Shown in pieces: positions 60,402-64,000 of a stretch of 64,000 bases of DNA. This DNA is from Falsiroseomonas sp050563545 (GTDB lineage Bacteria; Pseudomonadota; Alphaproteobacteria; Acetobacterales; Acetobacteraceae): assembly GCF_050563545.1 (NCBI RefSeq), contig NZ_JBNXUM010000002.1:289662-353661 (forward strand), read 5' to 3'. Numbering within the stretch: position 1 is the stretch's first letter; each line of letters starts with the position of its first letter. The notes beneath the pieces were generated by a model. That model was not told the origin of the DNA. It did not search any database and saw only the letters and a program-made list of their open reading frames with translations. Both the position numbers and the translations under genes were made by a program.

Positions 60402-61394
60402 ATGATACGCAGGACGCTTCTGGCCGCCGCCGCGGCGATCGGCTTCGCGCTGCCCGCGGCGGCGCAGGACCGGGTCGCGCTGGTGCTGAATTGGACGCCG
60501 GGCCCCGACCACGCGCCGCTCTACTGGGCGCAGCAGCAGGGCCTGTACCGCGACGCCAAAATCGCGCTGACGATCGAGAACGGCCGCGGGTCCGGCTTTG
60601 CCGCGCAGCGCGTCGGCGCGGGCCAGGCGCAGGTCGGCATCGTGGACGCCCCGGTCGCGCTGCAGGCCCGCGCGCAGGGCGCCGACCTGATCGCGGGGAT
60701 GATGATCTACGTGCAGTCGCCCTACGGCATCTACTGGCGCCGCTCGGCCGGCATCAACAGCCCGCAGGATTTCCGCGGGCGGCGGATCGGCACGCCGCCG
60801 GCCGACGCCGCCCGTGTGATGTGGCCGATGATCTCTCGCGCGATCGGCATTCCCGCCGACAGCGTGTCCTGGGTGAACATCGCGCCGCCGGCCAAGGTGA
60901 CCTCGCTGCAGTCCGGCGCGATCGACATCACGACGGAATTCTACACCTCGCACCACATCTACCAGCGCGCGCTGGGCGAGGATCTCGGCTTCCTCGCGAC
61001 GCGCGACGCCGGCTTCAACCCCTATGGCAACGCCTTCTTCTTCAACGGCGCCTGGCTGCGCGCCAACCGCGACGCCGCGCAGCGCTTCACCCGCGTGACG
61101 CAGCGCGCCTATGCCGCGTGCCTGGCGAACCCCGAGCCCTGCCTCGCCGCCACCGCCCAGCCCGCCGCGATGAGCATCGAGGATCTGCGCGTGGGCTGGG
61201 GGCTGGTTGGCGTGCTGATGACCTCCGACGCCGGCTCGACCCAGCCGCTCGGCGGCATGGACCCCGCGCGGATGGAGGTGACGATCGAGGCCGTGAAGAC
61301 CGCCTTCAACATCCCCGCCGTGGCGCCGGCGGAGGTGATGACCAACGACCTGCTGGACCCCGCGGTCGCAGGCTTCCGGGGGCAGCCGCGATGA
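60402..61394 (+). CDS. NMT1/THI5-like ABC transporter substrate-binding protein
   Basis: 330 residues. The signal peptide ends ALPAAAQ (residues 1-22). The fold resembles SsuA/ThiY proteins: VALVLNWTPGPDHAPLYWAQQQGLYRDA, IVDAPVALQARAQGADLIAGMMIY, PQDFRGRRIGTPPADAARVMWP and MDPARMEVTIEAVKTAF. Proteins beginning NWTP.....P.Y.A...G often bind pyrimidine or thiamine precursors; sulphonates, nitriles and aromatics are other options. ATG 60402 follows GGAGGACAGGGA. The stop overlaps the MetE-like gene (ATGA). Confidence 0.88.
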   Translation: MIRRTLLAAAAAIGFALPAAAQDRVALVLNWTPGPDHAPLYWAQQQGLYRDAKIALTIENGRGSGFAAQRVGAGQAQVGIVDAPVALQARAQGADLIAGMMIYVQSPYGIYWRRSAGINSPQDFRGRRIGTPPADAARVMWPMISRAIGIPADSVSWVNIAPPAKVTSLQSGAIDITTEFYTSHHIYQRALGEDLGFLATRDAGFNPYGNAFFFNGAWLRANRDAAQRFTRVTQRAYAACLANPEPCLAATAQPAAMSIEDLRVGWGLVGVLMTSDAGSTQPLGGMDPARMEVTIEAVKTAFNIPAVAPAEVMTNDLLDPAVAGFRGQPR

Positions 61395-62416
61395 CCGCGT
61401 CTCGCATTCAAACGACGGTCGTCGGCAGCTATCCCGTCCCCGACTGGCTCGTGGCCCTGCCGTCGGAGACGGCGGTCACCGACGCCACGCGCGTCGTCAT
61501 CGGCACGCAGGAACAGGCGGGCATCGACGTCGTCTGCGACGGGGAGCTCTACCGCTTCGACGTCAACCATCCCGAGACCAACGGGATGATCGAGTACTTC
61601 ACGCGCCCCATGACGGGCATCCGCAACGATCCCACCTTCGAGGAGGTGCTGGCCTATCGCGCGCAGCGCGGGATGGGCTTCCGCACCCGCCCGCCCGGCG
61701 TCGTGGAAGGGCCGATCGGCCACGGCACGCTCGACCTGCCGGCGGCCTGCGCGAAGGCGAAGCGCCTGGCGACGAAGCCGCTGAAGTTCACCGTCACCGG
61801 CCCGCACATGCTCGCCAAGACGCTGATTGACCGCCACTACGGCGGCAGCGTGGAGAAGGTGGCGCTCGCGATCGCCGACGTGCTGGCCGAGCAGGTCGCG
61901 CATTGCGACGCCGCGGTGATCCAGCTGGACGAGGCGAACCTGCCGGGCAGCCCCGACGAGAGCCCCTGGGCCGCCGAGGCGCTGAACCGCGTCCTGCGCG
62001 CTGTGAAGACGACGCCGGCGGTGCATCTCTGCTTCGGCAACTACGGGGGGCAGAGCATCCAGAAGGGCGGCTGGGACAAGCTGCTGGGCTACCTCAACAA
62101 CCTGCACGTGGACCACATCGTGATGGAGAACGCGCATCGCCCGCCGGAGGAGCTCGCGGTCTTCCGCGGCCTGCGGCCCGAGATCGGCATGGGCCTCGGC
62201 GTGGTGGACATCAAGCGCACCGATGTTGAGACCGCCGACGACATCGCGCGTGCGATCGAGCGCGCGGAGACCGTCATCGGCCCCGGCCGCGTGCGCTACA
62301 TCCACCCGGATTGCGGCTTCTGGATGCTGAAGCGCAACATCGTGGACGCGAAGATCCGCGCGCTCGTCGCCGGGCGCGACCTGTTCGAGGGGCGGGCGTC
62401 ACGTCGCGCCGCCTGA
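61391..62416 (+). CDS. MetE C-terminal-domain protein (cobalamin-independent methionine synthase-like)
   Basis: 341 residues, the size of the catalytic half only; full MetE is about 750. The start QTTVVGSYPVPDWLV, zinc ligands in VHLCFGNYGGQ (Cys), the Glu of the MENAHRPPEEL run and YIHPDCGFWML (Cys) are those of the MetE barrel. Free-standing barrels of this type demethylate small methylated compounds or make methionine from other methyl donors. It overlaps the binding-protein gene by 4 bp, so it may use the imported compound. Confidence 0.87.
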   Translation: MTASRIQTTVVGSYPVPDWLVALPSETAVTDATRVVIGTQEQAGIDVVCDGELYRFDVNHPETNGMIEYFTRPMTGIRNDPTFEEVLAYRAQRGMGFRTRPPGVVEGPIGHGTLDLPAACAKAKRLATKPLKFTVTGPHMLAKTLIDRHYGGSVEKVALAIADVLAEQVAHCDAAVIQLDEANLPGSPDESPWAAEALNRVLRAVKTTPAVHLCFGNYGGQSIQKGGWDKLLGYLNNLHVDHIVMENAHRPPEELAVFRGLRPEIGMGLGVVDIKRTDVETADDIARAIERAETVIGPGRVRYIHPDCGFWMLKRNIVDAKIRALVAGRDLFEGRASRRAA

Positions 62417-62976
62417 CATCGCCGCCGGGCTGGTGGCCGGCGGCCGCGGCGGGGACGATCGTCCTTGCCGCGGCGATCCTGCTGTGGATGGGCCGCGAGC
62501 CCATCTGCAAATGCGGCTACGTCTCGCTGTGGCATGGGACGGTCAACGACAGCGGCAATTCGCAGCACCTGACGGACTGGTACACGCCGTCGCATGTCAT
62601 CCACGGCTTCCTCTTCTACGGGCTGACCTGGCTGGCGCTGCGCCGCGCCGGCTTCTGGCCGCGCCTGGCGCTGGCGACGCTGCTGGAAGCGGCCTGGGAG
62701 ATCGCGGAGAACACGCCGGCAGTGATCGAGCACTACCGCACCGCGACCATCTCGCTCGACTACTACGGCGACAGCGTCCTCAATTCCGTCAGCGACATCC
62801 TCGCGATGTGGCTCGGCTTCTGGCTGGCGTCGCGCTTGCCGGTGTGGCTCAGCGTGGCGATCGTTGGCGTGCTCGAGCTCTTCGTGGGCTGGATGATCCG
62901 CGACAATCTCACGCTCAACGTGCTGATGCTGCTCTGGCCGTTGGACAGCGTGAAGGCCTGGCAGGGCGGCGGTTAG
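62413..62976 (+). CDS. DUF2585 (UPF0314) membrane protein, probable CTG start
   Basis: 187 residues. Family features are MGREPICKCGYVSLWHG, SGNSQHLTDWYTPSHVIHGFLFYGL, LLEAAWEIAENTPAVIEHYR and DYYGDSVLNSVSDILAMWLGFWLA. UPF0314 proteins are Alphaproteobacterial inner-membrane proteins of unknown role. The first family helix (residues about 9-26) lies upstream of the first ATG (62488), so the start must be earlier; no ATG, GTG or TTG fits except TTG 62311 deep inside metE. CTG 62413 overlaps the metE-like stop as CTGA, like the ATGA overlaps seen elsewhere here. Confidence 0.75.
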   Translation: MTSPPGWWPAAAAGTIVLAAAILLWMGREPICKCGYVSLWHGTVNDSGNSQHLTDWYTPSHVIHGFLFYGLTWLALRRAGFWPRLALATLLEAAWEIAENTPAVIEHYRTATISLDYYGDSVLNSVSDILAMWLGFWLASRLPVWLSVAIVGVLELFVGWMIRDNLTLNVLMLLWPLDSVKAWQGGG

Positions 62977-63002
62977 GCCGAGATGAAGGGCGGACGGCGC
63001 GC

Positions 63003-63722
63003 TCAGTGGCCGAACCCGGTGCCCTCCACGACATAGCGGTCGAATAGCGAGGCGGCGGCGGCGAACATCGTCGCCGACGGGATGTCCGGCCAATCCCACC
63101 AGTAGATCGTGACGACCAGGCCGTCGCGGCCGCCATGGACCTCGCAGGTCTGCCTGGGCTCGTTGCCGGGATCGCAGCGCCGCCACAGCTCGACCGTGCG
63201 GGTCGGCGTCTTGAAGAGCGACCGCTCGAAGCCCTGGGTGTTGGAAGCGAGATCCGTACGGACGTTGAGGGTAAACGCGACCGGGGCGCCCGGCCCGAAC
63301 GGCGCTGGACAGGATCGCTCGTGCTCGACGCGGCCGTCCTGAGACAGCCGGCCGCACAGCAACCACTGTTCGTAAATGCGTGGCTGCCGCCCCGGCAGCG
63401 CCTCCCGCCGGCCGCTGCGGCCGACCGATGGCAAGCAGTCGCCCGCGGGCATGCAGGTTCCCAGCGGCCACCGTTCATTCTCGGAGATGATCCCGTAGGT
63501 CGAGACGCGAGGATTGTCGGCCCTCATCGTGCGGGGTGCCTCGAGCACCGACCAGGGCACGGCGAGCCGCCGGCCCGGCCCGAACCCGAAGACGCAGGCC
63601 TCGCCTTCCGCCCGCCGCTCGTCGGGGCACAAATGGACGACCATGCCCGGTGGCGACGGGAGGGCGGCCTCGGCTGGGCGAACGGCCAGGAACAGGGCGA
63701 CGGGCAGGATTGTCAGGGACAC
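63003..63722 (-). CDS. Secreted hypothetical protein
   Basis: 239 residues from GTG 63722. The N-terminus (V/M)SLTILPVALFLAVRPAEAA is a short Sec signal peptide. Seven Cys and many Pro/Gly/Arg residues follow in a beta-rich, periplasmic-looking sequence (MVVHLCPDERR, PRVSTYGIISENERWPLGTC, TLNVRTDLASNTQGFERSLF, VVTIYWWDWPDIPS). No family is recognised. GAGGGAGGA stands about 20 bp before the GTG, rather far, so the start is uncertain. It is convergent with the DUF2585 gene. Confidence 0.6.
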   Translation of the reverse strand: MSLTILPVALFLAVRPAEAALPSPPGMVVHLCPDERRAEGEACVFGFGPGRRLAVPWSVLEAPRTMRADNPRVSTYGIISENERWPLGTCMPAGDCLPSVGRSGRREALPGRQPRIYEQWLLCGRLSQDGRVEHERSCPAPFGPGAPVAFTLNVRTDLASNTQGFERSLFKTPTRTVELWRRCDPGNEPRQTCEVHGGRDGLVVTIYWWDWPDIPSATMFAAAASLFDRYVVEGTGFGH

Positions 63723-64000
63723 TCTCGGGATGGATGTCCTCCCTCGCGTTGCGACCAGGCAACGGTATCACGCCGCGCGGGGCTTGCGGCAATGGTCCTA
63801 TGCGTGAGCCGGCCGCAAGGCCTGCGGCTCTTTGGAGCCGTCCATCCGATCGGTATCCCACTAATCCTTAGGGTTGGGCCTTCTTATCCAAAGCGCGGAC
63901 CCGCTTTGACGACCAAAAGCCAAAAATCCTTGGGGCTGACCTAGCTAAGGCTGAAAAGGCTAGGTTGGCGAGATGGTTAGGCGGCGTCGGAGCCGGCTAT
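63723..64000. other. Non-coding, repeat-containing right end; possible gene start at the very edge
   Basis: No complete gene. Composition drops after about 63850. An imperfect direct repeat, AATCCTTAGGGTTGGGCC (63863-63880) and AATCCTTGGGGCTGACC (63925-63941), flanks the inverted repeat AAAGCG-CGGACC-CGCTTT (63890-63907). ACCTAGC (63939-63945) and GCTAGGT (63959-63965) form a second hairpin. ATG 63973 opens a frame MVRRRRSRL that runs off the edge; it could be the start of a gene, but nine residues do not allow a call. Confidence 0.4.

Noticed and set aside
63960..64000. tRNA-like run (GGCGAGATGGTTAGGCGGC...) resembling a tRNA-Cys or tRNA-Ser D-arm at the right edge
   Set aside because: The D-stem does not pair (GGC would need GCC but GGC is present), no acceptor stem or anticodon arm can be built, and the rest is outside the window.

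Overview
The window is about 70% G+C or higher by eye and reads as chromosome of a free-living alphaproteobacterium, most likely Acetobacteraceae (Roseomonas-like). The evidence is orphan Bug-type (tripartite tricarboxylate) receptors, sorbosone-dehydrogenase-type propellers, an HWE sensor kinase, a DUF2585 membrane protein, the split paa gene set, and many ATGA/GTGA gene overlaps. No rRNA, tRNA, complete insertion sequence, prophage or CRISPR array was seen. The genus is inferred, not shown.

1-12.7 kb: the tail of a Bug receptor; a DUF924-peroxiredoxin fusion divergent from benzoylformate decarboxylase (mdlC); a 942-residue RTX/cadherin-like protein; a solute-binding protein preceded by a near-consensus NikR operator and followed by convergent nikR; an HWE sensor kinase; and a DUF2231-sorbosone dehydrogenase gene pair.

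12.7-15.4 kb: an A+T-rich island with one 640-residue membrane-anchored ankyrin-like protein and a small AbrB-fold protein. This is the clearest sign of horizontal acquisition.

15.4-26.5 kb: a DOPA-dioxygenase-like gene, a TetR regulator, and a phenylacetate block. paaG-paaI-paaK is divergent from paaN across a 22-bp palindrome, and a five-gene branched-chain-amino-acid-type ABC transporter with a terminal GAF protein follows. Together these look like an aromatic-acid uptake and activation unit.

26.5-43.5 kb: prfC, a ketopantoate-reductase-like gene, another Bug receptor and a DUF6481 protein. Then comes a tightly overlapped seven-gene catabolic operon (zinc amidohydrolase, class II aldolase, D-threonine-aldolase/D-serine-dehydratase-like enzyme, Bug receptor, MmgE/PrpD protein, FAD monooxygenase, Asp/Glu racemase-fold protein), divergent from a complete Dpp/Opp-type transporter.

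43.6-55 kb: a CoA-linked operon (DUF1028, a 28-codon mini-ORF, alpha/beta hydrolase, SDR, CoA transferase, enoyl-CoA hydratase); a GST; glpK joined to a SelA-fold PLP enzyme; the deletion scar of a sorbosone dehydrogenase-cytochrome c pair; an NCS2 permease; and an SMP-30 lactonase.

55-64 kb: TetR, then Gfo/Idh/MocA dehydrogenase, DUF993 protein and TIM-barrel isomerase, then an SsuABC-like transporter whose permease gene is frameshifted, a MetE C-domain protein, DUF2585 and a secreted hypothetical protein.

Intergenic DNA carries several repeat families. One is a compound G-rich palindrome, found between binding-protein and permease genes in two ABC operons and after dppF. Another is a hairpin found 3' of two genes with compensatory changes in its stems. 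There are also a 36-bp tandem repeat and a 32-bp-arm inverted repeat.
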